A DNA stretch of 64,000 nt from Nonlabens sp. YIK11 (GCF_001413925.1 NZ_LBMJ01000001.1:1776001-1840000), one strand, 5' to 3'; counted from the stretch's first letter, positions 16,479-25,510 are shown. The notes: generated from the letters alone by a model not told the origin. Numbers and translations are program-made.

Positions 16479-17990
16479 ATGATGATCACATCCCAAAATA
16501 TATTCCGGTTCGCTGGACTGTTGACCTTGCTTGTCATTATTACTTCGTGTGGTTCCTATTTTAGTCAACCACTGGACACACAAAATGCAAGAATAGGAGA
16601 AACCACAGACGCGACCTACAAGCTAAGAAACTTACCGCAACCTATGGCTCCGGCCGTAGTAGGCGTATATAAGTTTGAAGATCAAACTGGTCAATTCAAA
16701 CAGACAGAAAATGGTTCAACCTTTAGTAATGCGGTTACCCAAGGTGGTACCACCATCCTTGTCAAAGCACTGCAGGATTCTAAATGGTTTACACCTATTG
16801 AAAGAGAAAACCTTGACAACCTTATCAACGAACGTCAAATCATAAACTCTACCAGGAAGGATTATGCGCAACAGACCAACACGCAACAACAGCCTTTGCC
16901 ATCACTATTGTATGCTGGTGTACTTATAGAAGGCGGCATCGTTTCTTATGATACTAATGTCTTGACTGGTGGCGCTGGTGCTCGATATTTTGGAGCCGGT
17001 GGTTCTACTAAATACCGTCAGGATAGAGTGACGATATACCTTAGGGCCGTTTCTACAAAAAATGGAGAGATTTTAAAAACAGTCTATGTTTCAAAATCGA
17101 TCTATTCCCAGGCGATCGACGCGAGTCTCTTTAGGTATGTCAATTTTAAAAGACTCCTTGAAGCCGAGACTGGATTCACGAGAAATGAACCAGGACAACT
17201 CGCTGTAAAAGAAGCTATTGAAAAAGCGGTTGAAGCCCTTATAGTAGAAGGAATGGAGGCCGGTTTGTGGTATCCTAAAGGTGGTGATGCAGTAGCTACC
17301 AAAATGCTTCAGGACTATAATAATGAGAAAGAGGTCGCAGAACGTACCGATGTTTACCAGCGTGAATTTTTGGATCGACGCAGTAAGTGGCGATTTGATG
17401 TAGGTGCAGGTGGAACTTTTGCAAACAACGATCTACCTAACGCAGATTATGAATATTCCATCACAGGTGGTTTAAAATACAGTTTCACACCTTTTTTGGG
17501 AATCTATGGAACAGCTAACAAGTACCGTATCAACAACTTTGGAGTGTTGAATAGAGAATTTGCCAGTACAGATTTCAACCTTGAGTTTACCGCATTGCCC
17601 TATGAAAAATTTAGCCCGACTATTTATGCGGGACCTGGGCTCAATTACGCCAGCAATTTTAACGTGATCGATTTCAAGCTACAAGCTGGAGTAAGTCTTG
17701 AATATCTCATTTCTCCCAGCATGGGATTGAAAGTATATGGTGAGTACAATGCCACTTTTTCAGATGAATTGGATTATGCAATTTCTGGAAAAAGGGATGA
17801 CCATTTTTACAAATTTGGCGCTGGCATCAACATTTACATAGGAAATAATCAAGCCAAGGAGAATTCACCTCGATATCTTAAACGTCGCGAGACCAAAGAA
17901 CTCAAAAGACAACAAAGACTTGAACAAGAAACACCAGTATCTGTCGTGGATACGCTTTCGCGAAAGCGAACTAATCCCATAAATCAATAG
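16479..17990 (+). CDS. csgG: Curli secretion channel CsgG with C-terminal beta-barrel extension
   Basis: 503 residues against about 277 in E. coli. The lipoprotein signal ends LLVIITSCGSY, with Cys about residue 24. The CsgG domain (about 45-275) has GGIVSYDTNVLTGGAGARYFGAGG, TIYLRAVSTKNGEIL and FKRLLEAETGFTRNEPGQLA, all clear counterparts of E. coli CsgG. From about 305 to 468 there is a second domain of alternating amphipathic strands (FDVGAGGTFANND through YKFGAGINIYIG) typical of small outer-membrane beta-barrels of the OmpA/OMP_b-brl kind. The tail is charged and carries the dispersed palindrome, read as LSRKR. CsgG forms a nonamer, so each ring could bear nine extra barrels. Confidence 0.92.
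   Translation: MMITSQNIFRFAGLLTLLVIITSCGSYFSQPLDTQNARIGETTDATYKLRNLPQPMAPAVVGVYKFEDQTGQFKQTENGSTFSNAVTQGGTTILVKALQDSKWFTPIERENLDNLINERQIINSTRKDYAQQTNTQQQPLPSLLYAGVLIEGGIVSYDTNVLTGGAGARYFGAGGSTKYRQDRVTIYLRAVSTKNGEILKTVYVSKSIYSQAIDASLFRYVNFKRLLEAETGFTRNEPGQLAVKEAIEKAVEALIVEGMEAGLWYPKGGDAVATKMLQDYNNEKEVAERTDVYQREFLDRRSKWRFDVGAGGTFANNDLPNADYEYSITGGLKYSFTPFLGIYGTANKYRINNFGVLNREFASTDFNLEFTALPYEKFSPTIYAGPGLNYASNFNVIDFKLQAGVSLEYLISPSMGLKVYGEYNATFSDELDYAISGKRDDHFYKFGAGINIYIGNNQAKENSPRYLKRRETKELKRQQRLEQETPVSVVDTLSRKRTNPINQ
17953..17968. repeat. Dispersed 16-bp palindrome, exact copy
   Basis: Last 15 codons of csgG, read as LSRKR on the plus strand, in a poorly conserved charged tail. Confidence 0.95.
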
Positions 17991-17995
17991 GAATC

Positions 17996-19468
17996 ATGAG
18001 GAATATAGCATTTTATATACCGTTTGCAATCTTCTTGATCTTTTCAGGATGTACCGAAGAAACCATTGAGATCAATGGGAAAGGCAGCATTTCTGGAACT
18101 GTTGTTCAAGACATCACATTTGAAAGCCTTGCTAATGTCAAGATTTCTACCAACCCTAGTTCCAACACCGTTTTTACTGATGCCGACGGAAGGTTTACTC
18201 TAGAGGTAGAAAGCGGCACCTATGCCGTCAAGGCAGAAAAGGATGGATTTCTAGTAGAATTTGAATCTGCAGACGTTGAAATAGGAGAGGAGACCCTAGT
18301 GGTGTTTGAGCTGCAGGTATCTACAGCCAATAATAAACCACCATCATCGCCTACACTTACAACTCCTGTGGACGATGCCATGGATGTGCCAGTGGAAACC
18401 ACGCTGGACTGGGAAGCTACTGATGTTGATGAAGATGATTTGACCTACACGGTAGAATTACGCAATGCAAACTCTAACACGGTAGAGGTATTTACAGATA
18501 TAGAAACCAGTGAATTAGAAGTATCTCTTCAATATCAAACGACTTACTTCTGGCAAGTCATTGTGGAAGATGGTATCAATCCGCCAGTTTTAAGCACCTT
18601 GAATAGTTTCACTACAGTAGATTTTCCTATAAACACATATCATTTTGTTCGTAAAAATGGTGCGAACAACGTTATTTATGGAGCAGATGATGAAGAAAAT
18701 GAAGTCGCACTGACTAACAGCAATACCAATAGCTGGCGCCCACGAGTGAATAGAACGGTTTCAAAAGTTGCATTTTTAAGAAATGTTGGTGCCAATGCGC
18801 AGCTGTTTACGATGGACCTAGACGGCAGCAATGTGCGTCAAATTAGTAATGATGTTCCCGTAGTAGGATTTAATCTGGATGAGGTGGATATTTCTTGGTC
18901 CAATAATGGGAGCTTTATTTACTATCCATCTTTAGACAAGCTTTACAGAATAGCTACTGATGGCAGTGGACTTACACTTGTTTATCAAACTACTAATGGT
19001 AACCTAATTACAGAAGTAGATTTCAACAGTGGTGTTATTGCGTTAAAGACAAATGACTTTGACGGCTACAATGTTGAAATCTTTACCATTAATGAAAATG
19101 GTCAAGAATTAAGTACCGTTTTAAGCGGTATGCCTGGTGCTGCTGGAGGCATTCAATTAAGTATAGACAACAGGCAATTGCTCTATAGTCGTGATGTGTC
19201 GGGTTTTGTAAGTAGTAGTTATCGACAGCTGGATTCTAGGGTTTTCCTTTATGGGTTTGCCACTGCAGCCAGCACTCAATACACCGTCAACAAACCCGCT
19301 GGAACAAACGATATGGATCCTCGATTTTCACCTACAGACGCTCAGGTAATTGTGACCAATCGGCCCAATAATCAAAATACATCTGGTTCACTTCAAACAA
19401 TTAATCCTGCAATCGTTAACCCTCGCGAAAATTTAATAGATAATGCCTTTATGCCAGACTGGGAATAG
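17996..19468 (+). CDS. Curli-locus lipoprotein: carboxypeptidase-regulatory-like, FN3-like and beta-propeller domains
   Basis: 490 residues. Lipoprotein signal with Cys about residue 19 (LIFSGCTEE). Residues about 28-100 are a CarboxypepD_reg-like Ig fold (GSISGTVVQ, TDADGRFTLEVESGTYAVKAEKDGF). Residues about 110-205 look like a fibronectin-III domain (WEATDVDEDDLTYTVELR, TTYFWQVIVEDG). The rest has TolB/PD40-like propeller blades (LFTMDLDGSNVRQIS, LYRIATDGSGLTLVY, PRFSPTDAQVIVTNRP). The start is 5 nt after csgG, so it is very likely the last gene of the curli operon. It could be a surface-exposed fibre-binding or peptidoglycan-binding accessory. No enzymatic motif was seen. Confidence 0.8.
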   Translation: MRNIAFYIPFAIFLIFSGCTEETIEINGKGSISGTVVQDITFESLANVKISTNPSSNTVFTDADGRFTLEVESGTYAVKAEKDGFLVEFESADVEIGEETLVVFELQVSTANNKPPSSPTLTTPVDDAMDVPVETTLDWEATDVDEDDLTYTVELRNANSNTVEVFTDIETSELEVSLQYQTTYFWQVIVEDGINPPVLSTLNSFTTVDFPINTYHFVRKNGANNVIYGADDEENEVALTNSNTNSWRPRVNRTVSKVAFLRNVGANAQLFTMDLDGSNVRQISNDVPVVGFNLDEVDISWSNNGSFIYYPSLDKLYRIATDGSGLTLVYQTTNGNLITEVDFNSGVIALKTNDFDGYNVEIFTINENGQELSTVLSGMPGAAGGIQLSIDNRQLLYSRDVSGFVSSSYRQLDSRVFLYGFATAASTQYTVNKPAGTNDMDPRFSPTDAQVIVTNRPNNQNTSGSLQTINPAIVNPRENLIDNAFMPDWE

Positions 19469-19483
19469 CATCCTTTTATCTAT

Positions 19484-19504
19484 GAAGAGATGCGTAATCT
19501 CTTC
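19484..19504 (+). repeat. Hairpin after the curli operon
   Basis: GAAGAGAT-GCGTA-ATCTCTTC, 8-bp perfect stem, 16 nt after the stop, without a T run. The gap 19469-19856 has no supported gene; a second, T-tailed hairpin follows at 19624-19668. Confidence 0.6.
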
Positions 19505-19623
19505 TTAAGAAATATGAATCTCTGAGCAAGATTCAAGAAATTTCAGATAACCGAATATGATACTTACGCGCATCAATATTTATGTTGCTATTCCCTTACT
19601 GGTACAAATATGAGTACAAAAAG

Positions 19624-19668
19624 AAAGCCAAGTTCAAGATTTAGGGAATCTTTTACTTGGCTTTTTAT
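19624..19668 (+). terminator. Candidate terminator downstream of the curli operon
   Basis: AAAGCCAAGT and ACTTGGCTTT are exact complements around a 21-nt loop and run into TTTATTT. The long loop makes it less typical, but its place about 155 nt after the last gene is reasonable. Confidence 0.6.
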
Positions 19669-19856
19669 TTATTCTAAATATGTGTTCAATATAAGAACTA
19701 TAATGTTTAATCAACGAATTATTCTTTCAAATAACGTTTAATTGGGTCGATAAACAGTTTATCGATCGATAATTGGGTAAAAGTAGAGTGATTTTAACTT
19801 GGTATTTTGAGCTATTGGCAGATTTCCTACGTCTATAGATAAAATTATCGTGAGCT

Positions 19857-21392
19857 TTAAAACTCTAAATCCACACTTTCAAACGCACCGGCATCTGGAG
19901 CATTGCCGCGCAAAGCACCACTAATGTCTATCGTGGTAGCAGTACTGGAGTTTGCGATCGCATTTGCGCCGCTCTCATCGTCTATTCGTAGTAGATTACG
20001 ATCAACATCTTCAAAAAGAGGCTCTTGATTTAGAATGACTTGAGAGAAAATGGCTGGATTATTAAAATCGTATAGCGCATTTTGGGCAAAGTCATCAAAT
20101 AAATCATTGAAACGCAATAGGCTGTTCTCAAAGGAATAATTGAAATCCACACCATCAATGGCACCTAAGATGAATTCAATATTACGATCGCCATAAACGA
20201 TACCGTTTGTAAAACTGAATTGTGTCAAAGGCTCAGTAAGTTCTGTATTCGGGATGGTATTGGAAACAAAGAGTGCTGGGTCTTGTCTAAAACCTTTATT
20301 CCAGTAGTTTGAGATCGTGCAATTATTGAACGCATAGGTACCACCTAATCTAGCTACAAGAGCTGATTGCCCAGCATTGTGAATGATTAGATTTTCGGCT
20401 CCTATGTTTGCGGTTGTTGCCAATAAACCAACATTAGAAGAGTTGAAAATCTTTGAATTATCAATTTTTAAAGTTGCTCCGTCAGATTCTGGGCTCTGGT
20501 TGTCCATGATAATACCGATACTTGCATTTTTGATGGTGGCATAAGATATCTCGTGATTTTTGCTACCATCCGTCAACCAGATTCCAAACCACTGCCCAGT
20601 GACATTTTCAAAAGAAGGCTCCAACCGATCACCTTCAAAAATGACCTCATTTTCCATGGCCTCTGTGGTGGACAGGGCACCGTTGATTTTTACACTGGAT
20701 TCATTTGCGGCAATAATGCCACTTTGATTATGAAAAAATAAACGTGCACCAGCTTCTATGGTCATGGTCTTATCTGGTGGCACAGCGGCAAACCCATAGA
20801 TTACATAAGGTTTTTCATTGGTGAAGTTGAGTTGATCGTCTTCCAGGAAAAACCCTGAAATTCTAATCTCATTATTCTCATCATCTGTTCCTAACAATAG
20901 AGTTTCCTCTATTCCAGTCGCATCACGCTCTGGAAATAAAAATATGGCATCCTTGACCAATGTAATGAGTTGAACATCCTGCTGCTTTGCACCACTATCA
21001 AATTCAATGACGTCCTCATAAAGGAATTCATTACCATTAGAAAAGTCATTTATATCCACCGTGGTTTCTACAAAAACATAAAGAGAATCGTTTGCCAATA
21101 ATTCTACGTTTTCAAATATCTGTCCAGGGACACCATCTACTGCCAGTCGATATCTGGAATCATTTCCTCTTGATAACGCTACTCTTGGAATCACGATATC
21201 ATCATCGCTACGATTGTACACTTTAAAAGTCCTGGTGCTACTGCCTATGTTGCTAAAAATAGTATCCAGAAAAATAGTGTCTTGAGAGAACCCTAGATTA
21301 CCAGAGCTTTGGGCAAATTCAAAATCATTACGGCAAGACGATAGTCCTATAATGAGGATTAAGATCAATCCGGTAAGTAGCTGTTTTTTCAT
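19857..21392 (-). CDS. Lipoprotein with predicted parallel beta-helix
   Basis: 511 residues. Lipoprotein signal MKKQLLTGLILILIIGLSSC with Cys at residue 20. The first 150 residues look like an Ig-like or ASPM-type fold (IFLDTIFSNIGSSTRTFKVYNRSD). Residues about 190-420 contain repeated short hydrophobic strands and Asn/Gly turns (IISYATIKNASIGIIMDNQ-type) as in right-handed beta-helices, with no pectinase catalytic residues that I can identify. The thioesterase gene upstream overlaps its start (ATGA overlap), so they are cotranscribed. Function unknown; likely surface-exposed. Confidence 0.75.
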   Translation of the reverse strand: MKKQLLTGLILILIIGLSSCRNDFEFAQSSGNLGFSQDTIFLDTIFSNIGSSTRTFKVYNRSDDDIVIPRVALSRGNDSRYRLAVDGVPGQIFENVELLANDSLYVFVETTVDINDFSNGNEFLYEDVIEFDSGAKQQDVQLITLVKDAIFLFPERDATGIEETLLLGTDDENNEIRISGFFLEDDQLNFTNEKPYVIYGFAAVPPDKTMTIEAGARLFFHNQSGIIAANESSVKINGALSTTEAMENEVIFEGDRLEPSFENVTGQWFGIWLTDGSKNHEISYATIKNASIGIIMDNQSPESDGATLKIDNSKIFNSSNVGLLATTANIGAENLIIHNAGQSALVARLGGTYAFNNCTISNYWNKGFRQDPALFVSNTIPNTELTEPLTQFSFTNGIVYGDRNIEFILGAIDGVDFNYSFENSLLRFNDLFDDFAQNALYDFNNPAIFSQVILNQEPLFEDVDRNLLRIDDESGANAIANSSTATTIDISGALRGNAPDAGAFESVDLEF

Positions 21393-21796
21393 TCCTTTAT
21401 TTCAAAAAGGTCTCGCAATTCTTGGGAGATGCGCACCGGTTTTCCTTCTTTGTCGATAGCGCACCAGTCAGATACCGTTTTGGCCAGTAATGTATTGGTC
21501 GCTGCATGGTAGATCTCTATAAAACGCTCGTACCTAACGTTTGTTGCTCGTCCTACTTGAGTCTTGATCTTGATAAGATCATTTAATACGGCAGATCTTT
21601 TATATTCGATACAATGTTTGATCATGACCCAATCATATTTGTCAAGAATTTCTTGAGGTGCCACCGTCATCCAGTGTTTCATGGCAATATCATTAGCCCA
21701 TTGGACATAAACGACATTATTGACATGGTCTAGGTCATCAATCTCGTCATGAGAAACCGTGCGTTGATCTTCAAAAATGGGAAGGCTGTGGTCCAA
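21389..21796 (-). CDS. Acyl-CoA thioesterase, 4-hydroxybenzoyl-CoA thioesterase (YbgC) family
   Basis: 135 residues with a single hot-dog fold. DEIDDLDHVNNVVYVQWAN contains the conserved Asp and HVNN motif of the 4HBT/YbgC family. The helix WANDIAMKHW and the strand KRSAVLNDLIKIKTQVG follow as expected. It hydrolyses acyl-CoA or acyl-ACP; the substrate cannot be assigned. It lies 1 nt downstream of the glutaminyl cyclase gene and overlaps the beta-helix lipoprotein gene, so three genes form one operon without an evident shared pathway. Confidence 0.9.
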   Translation of the reverse strand: MDHSLPIFEDQRTVSHDEIDDLDHVNNVVYVQWANDIAMKHWMTVAPQEILDKYDWVMIKHCIEYKRSAVLNDLIKIKTQVGRATNVRYERFIEIYHAATNTLLAKTVSDWCAIDKEGKPVRISQELRDLFEIKE

Positions 21797-21797
21797 T

Positions 21798-22850
21798 CTA
21801 TTGTGTGATTTCTATTTCAAACATTTTAGGCCAGCGTTTTCCAGTCACAAATAAACGGTTGGTAGACTTGTCATAAGCGATACCATTAAGGACATTATCT
21901 TCTTTGTCCCAATTAGGGATTTGATCTTTTAAGGTAGTCATGTTTAAAACACCTTCCAGCGCACCCGTCTTAGGGTCTAGAATAAAGACAGCGTTCTCCT
22001 GATAGATGTTTGCATATATTTTACCGTCAACATATTCCAGTTCATTGATTTTTTCAAACGTCTTTTTATTGGAAACTATCTGGATATACTCCAATTCTTC
22101 ATAGGTATCAGGATCCAGTTTCCAGATCTTGTCGCTACCATCGCTCTTATAAAGAAACTCACCGTCGTTGCACAAGCCCCAACCTTCCTTACTTTGATTA
22201 TATTTAAATGTATCAGTTTCATTAAGATTAATGTCATAAACGTACCCAAAACGACTTCTCCAGGTCAATTGATACACCTTGTCATCTAGAATGGTAAGGC
22301 CTTCTGCAAATATGTCCTTGCCCAATTCATTTTTCTCCAGTACCTCGCCAGTTTCCACTTGTGTGATGCGCACGTCAGATTCACCATATTGCCCAGTACT
22401 TTCGTATAATTTCCCATTGTGGAACTCAAGTCCTTGCGTGTAAGCCGACTCATCATGAGGGTAAGTGTTTATAATATTGTAATTATAAATCTTTGGTGCT
22501 GCAGGATTCATTCGGTTTATGCTCGTAGCAGCGGTGGCCACCATATTATTGCGGTAGACCACAGCCTTGTAGGTAAGTGTACCTAAAGGTTGGTTAATTA
22601 GCTTTCGCGAAAGCGTATTACCCTCAACATCCTCTAATTTACGGGCATTTTGGTACCACACGATGCTGTCTGCACCCATGGAAGCGTCGTCCACCAAAGA
22701 AATTTGCACGGTATCATCATCACTCCAGTTATTTTTTTCATTGGTTATTTCCAGAGAATAATTGGACTTGAATCGGTCTAACTCGGTTTTACAACTTGAT
22801 AATGAGAGTGCTACAAAGGCAACTAAAACGCAATATTTCCAGTTCATCAT
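21798..22850 (-). CDS. Glutaminyl-peptide cyclotransferase (glutamine cyclotransferase family), lipoprotein
   Basis: 350 residues from the ATG at 22848-22850. The signal MMNWKYCVLVAFVALSLSSC is a lipobox signal, so I rejected an upstream start that adds 19 residues. The C-terminal 240 residues form the five-bladed propeller of plant-type QC: YPHDESAYTQGLEFHNGKLYES, GLTILDDKVYQLTWR, EGWGLCNDGEFLYKSDGS and NELEYVDGKIYANI are all family hallmarks, including the catalytic Glu. It forms pyroglutamate at N-terminal Gln of exported proteins; many Bacteroidota secreted proteins begin with Q after signal cleavage. A near-exact copy of the palindrome is read as LSRKL near residue 80, outside the QC domain. 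Confidence 0.93.
   Translation of the reverse strand: MMNWKYCVLVAFVALSLSSCKTELDRFKSNYSLEITNEKNNWSDDDTVQISLVDDASMGADSIVWYQNARKLEDVEGNTLSRKLINQPLGTLTYKAVVYRNNMVATAATSINRMNPAAPKIYNYNIINTYPHDESAYTQGLEFHNGKLYESTGQYGESDVRITQVETGEVLEKNELGKDIFAEGLTILDDKVYQLTWRSRFGYVYDINLNETDTFKYNQSKEGWGLCNDGEFLYKSDGSDKIWKLDPDTYEELEYIQIVSNKKTFEKINELEYVDGKIYANIYQENAVFILDPKTGALEGVLNMTTLKDQIPNWDKEDNVLNGIAYDKSTNRLFVTGKRWPKMFEIEITQ
22600..22615. repeat. Dispersed palindrome, variant copy (1 mismatch)
   Basis: AGCTTTCGCGAAAGCG inside the glutaminyl cyclase gene, in its Ig-like N-terminal region. Confidence 0.85.
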
Positions 22851-22900
22851 GGACTTGTTATGTTGCCGAAATATAGTGAGAAAAATGATGCTTAAAAACC

Positions 22901-22931
22901 TTTGCACAGCTCAAAGGAGACCTTATATTTG
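22901..22931 (+). promoter_or_regulatory. Promoter of the SRP RNA gene
   Basis: TTTG at 22901-22904 and TATATTTG at 22924-22931, spaced 19 nt, an exact match to the Bacteroidota housekeeping promoter (TTTG/TAnnTTTG). Transcription would start a few bases further on, at the 5' end of the RNA. Confidence 0.75.
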
Positions 22932-22934
22932 CAC

Positions 22935-23036
22935 CGGGCAAGTCCTACACAACCAGCTCCTGCTGAACTCCTCCAGGGCGGGAACGCAGCAAAGGTAAGC
23001 GGTCGTAGCGGTGTGATGTAGGTAGCTTGCCTTTTT
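22935..23036 (+). ncRNA. ffs: Signal recognition particle RNA (small, 4.5S type)
   Basis: The apical loop region reads GAACTCCTCCAGGGCGGGAA followed by CGCAGCAAAGGTAAGC, the Ffh-binding domain with the conserved asymmetric AGCA/CAGG internal loops. The ends pair (GGCAAG at 22937 with CTTGCC at 23026), and a T run at 23032-23038 ends the transcript. With Ffh this RNA targets membrane proteins. Its length of about 100 nt fits the bacterial small SRP RNA. It overlaps no gene and has its own promoter. Confidence 0.95.
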
Positions 23037-23080
23037 TTGTGCTTTATACCGAAATATAAACATCTGAATATTAAGTGTTT

Positions 23081-23884
23081 ATGAAAAAAGTAGTTTTGAT
23101 TACCGGCGGCTCGTCTGGAATAGGAAAGGCCATTGCCATTTATTTACAACAAGCCGGATACACTGTCTACGGCACCAGTCGCAATCCTGACCGATATCCA
23201 GAATCTCCAGTCCCGTTAGTTGCCATGGACGTGCAGGATGAAGCATCTATCTCTACAGCCGTTTCTACCATCATCGAGAAAGAAAAAACCGTTGATATTC
23301 TAATCAACAATGCTGGCGTTGGAATCACTGGACCTATGGAAGAGACACCTATAGAAGAGGTTAAGAATGCCATGGAAACCAACTTTTACGGTCCCTTACG
23401 AGTGCTACAGGCCGTCTTGCCCATCATGCGCCAGCAACGAAGTGGTCGCGTCATTAATATTACCAGTATCGCAGGTTATATGGGATTACCATATCGCGGT
23501 ATTTACAGCGCCAGTAAAGGAGCTCTTGAAATTACTACAGAGGCTTACCGTATGGAATGTGCGCATCTTAATATACACTTTAGCAACGTTGCTCCAGGTG
23601 ATTTTGCCACTAATATTGCTGCAGGTAGGTTTCATTCACCAGTTAAGGAAGGAAGTGACTACGCTGCTGGCTATTCCCATACTTTAAAATTGATCGACGA
23701 CCATGTAGACGATGGTAGCGACCCTATTGAGGTGGCCAAAAAAATCAAGGAGATCATCGAAATGAAAAACCCAGGCATTCATTATAAAGTAGGTAGCTTT
23801 TTACAAAAGTTTTCTATCGTGCTTAAAAAGATACTTCCAGAAAAACGATATGAACGCATGCTTAAAAAGCATTACGGATTGTAG
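23081..23884 (+). CDS. Short-chain dehydrogenase/reductase (SDR)
   Basis: 267 residues. The ATG at 23081 gives MKKVVLITGGSSGIGKAIA, the Rossmann TGxxxGIG motif at residues 8-14; an in-frame GTG two codons upstream is less likely. NNAG follows at about 80-85, then catalytic Ser in ITSIAGYMG and YxxxK in YSASKGAL. The Arg in GTSRNPDR after strand 2 suggests NADP(H) preference. The substrate is unknown. It is followed 15 nt later by the LuxR-type regulator and may be cotranscribed with it. Confidence 0.9.
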   Translation: MKKVVLITGGSSGIGKAIAIYLQQAGYTVYGTSRNPDRYPESPVPLVAMDVQDEASISTAVSTIIEKEKTVDILINNAGVGITGPMEETPIEEVKNAMETNFYGPLRVLQAVLPIMRQQRSGRVINITSIAGYMGLPYRGIYSASKGALEITTEAYRMECAHLNIHFSNVAPGDFATNIAAGRFHSPVKEGSDYAAGYSHTLKLIDDHVDDGSDPIEVAKKIKEIIEMKNPGIHYKVGSFLQKFSIVLKKILPEKRYERMLKKHYGL

Positions 23885-23899
23885 GAATTTTACCTTAAT

Positions 23900-25261
23900 T
23901 TGTTGGGTTCAAAATTTTCAAGGTTGTTCCGTTTCTTCTATCTGTGTTTTTTAATACTCTTTACTTGGACCGTCAAGGCTCAAGAGGTAGGTATATATTA
24001 CGATCAGACCGGCGATCTTACACTACCTCAAATGGAGGTTCAAGATTTCAAGCCTATATCTAGCGGTTATTCCAATGGTTTGCAACGAGGAATCTACTGG
24101 TTGAAAATCTCACCTGCAAGGGAAACCATTTTCCAGATTGAAAACAATCACATTAAAAAGATAGAAGCCTTTTCCAATTCTAACCCGATAAAGCTGGATA
24201 GGTTTACTGGTTTTACAAGCTTTTATTTAAATCAGGAAGCGCCTACCTATGTTAAAATGCTTATTGATAAAGAGGCTTATTTCCCTTATACTATTAAGAC
24301 TAGAGAGGACTTTAGACGGGCAACGGTCATCAACCACATAGGAATGGGTCTTTTTTATGGTTTTGCGACCGTTTGCTTTCTTTTGAATATGGGCTTGTTC
24401 TATAATTCAAAGGATTTTTCATTTCTATTTTATTCCATTTTCTTGTTTTTGATTCTATCAGTCATTGCGCATCGGGATGGTCTGGTAGAAATTTTGGGTT
24501 TGTCAGATGACATGAAAGAAATAACGGAACCACTTTCCATTTCCATAGGTGGTTTAATGTGCGCTGTTTTTGCTAACGAGAGTGTTAAGATCAAGAATTA
24601 TTTCCCATTCTTGGTTTACAGTTATTGGGTACTAGCCGTTTTAAGCATGGTTTTGTTGGCTCTGTATTTCTCAACCCAGGACTATCTTTTTATGGTTGGG
24701 ATCTATTTTGTGTGCCTGTACATTTTTTTAAGCTCATGGATCTCATCTCTTTTACTTATTCGGGTTCAAAGTTTTGCCATCGTGTTTTGTGTGGCCTATT
24801 TCTTCATGATGATCCTTGCCATCTTATTCTATTTAGGTCCGGCGTTTGACCTGCAGTTTTTTGAGATGAAGAAAAGCTACCTTAAAGTGGGCGCCTTGGT
24901 AGAAATGGTCATCATCACGCTCGCCATTCTTTATAGACTTAGGGTGATGGAACGCAGCCAAAACCAGATGCGTGAAGAAATGAAATTTTATCTCTCACAA
25001 ATTTCTTTTTTGAATGAAGAGCTTGAAAAAAACCAATTGGGTCAGGACAACATCTTTACAAAATTTGACCTCACATCGCGAGAGAGCGAAGTCCTGGATC
25101 TAATTGCCGCTGGAAAAACCAATAAGGAAATCGCAGATGAACTCTACATATCCATCAACACGGTAAAATTTCACGTCAAGAAGGTTTATGAAAAGCTGGA
25201 AGTTTCCAATCGTAAAGAAGCTTATCAAATCGTAAAGTCCTCAAATGGAGAAATCTTATAG
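23900..25261 (+). CDS. Membrane-bound LuxR-type regulator with 7TM (DISM-like) sensor
   Basis: 453 residues. N-terminal signal and a beta-rich extracellular part (about 25-140), then seven hydrophobic segments between about 145 and 345, a coiled linker (about 350-385), and a LuxR/FixJ-type helix-turn-helix at 390-445 (LTSRESEVLDLIAAGKTNKEIADELYIS followed by NTVKFHVKKVYEKL). The layout is that of 7TMR-DISM receptors with a DNA-binding output instead of a kinase or GGDEF domain. The start must be TTG (23900 or 23903), since the first ATG would delete the signal peptide. How a membrane-tethered HTH reaches its operator (proteolysis or direct) is not visible. Confidence 0.85.
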   Translation: MLGSKFSRLFRFFYLCFLILFTWTVKAQEVGIYYDQTGDLTLPQMEVQDFKPISSGYSNGLQRGIYWLKISPARETIFQIENNHIKKIEAFSNSNPIKLDRFTGFTSFYLNQEAPTYVKMLIDKEAYFPYTIKTREDFRRATVINHIGMGLFYGFATVCFLLNMGLFYNSKDFSFLFYSIFLFLILSVIAHRDGLVEILGLSDDMKEITEPLSISIGGLMCAVFANESVKIKNYFPFLVYSYWVLAVLSMVLLALYFSTQDYLFMVGIYFVCLYIFLSSWISSLLLIRVQSFAIVFCVAYFFMMILAILFYLGPAFDLQFFEMKKSYLKVGALVEMVIITLAILYRLRVMERSQNQMREEMKFYLSQISFLNEELEKNQLGQDNIFTKFDLTSRESEVLDLIAAGKTNKEIADELYISINTVKFHVKKVYEKLEVSNRKEAYQIVKSSNGEIL

Positions 25262-25415
25262 CGATGAGAGTTTTTTTTGACTATTGAAAATGAGGTAATT
25301 GTTCAGTGATAGCGGCACACTACCCATTTACTACCCTATCATTTTTTCCATAATTTCCCTTAGCAGCATAAGTTTACATTATAAAGTAATAGTCAAGGAA
25401 AAAGGATTTATTTCG

Positions 25416-25471
25416 AAGTGGAACCGATGATCAACAAACGTAGGGTACGTTGAGAATCGTTCCACTTTTTT
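25416..25471 (+). terminator. Structured terminator after the LuxR-type gene
   Basis: AAGTGGAACCGAT pairs with ATCGTTCCACTT (one bulge), with an inner AACGT/ACGTT stem, followed by six T. It lies 155 nt after the stop, so a short independent RNA ending here is also possible. Confidence 0.6.
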
Positions 25472-25480
25472 GCTTGAGTT

Positions 25481-25496
25481 CGCTTTCGCGAAAGCG
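25481..25496. repeat. Dispersed 16-bp palindrome, exact copy
   Basis: In the gap between the convergent LuxR-type and hydroxylase genes, right after the terminator. Confidence 0.95.
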
Positions 25497-25510
25497 ATAT
25501 ATCGACAGGC

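Noticed and set aside
25416..25496. The hairpin plus palindrome as an insertion sequence end
   Set aside because: No transposase, no target-site duplication and no matching opposite end were seen.
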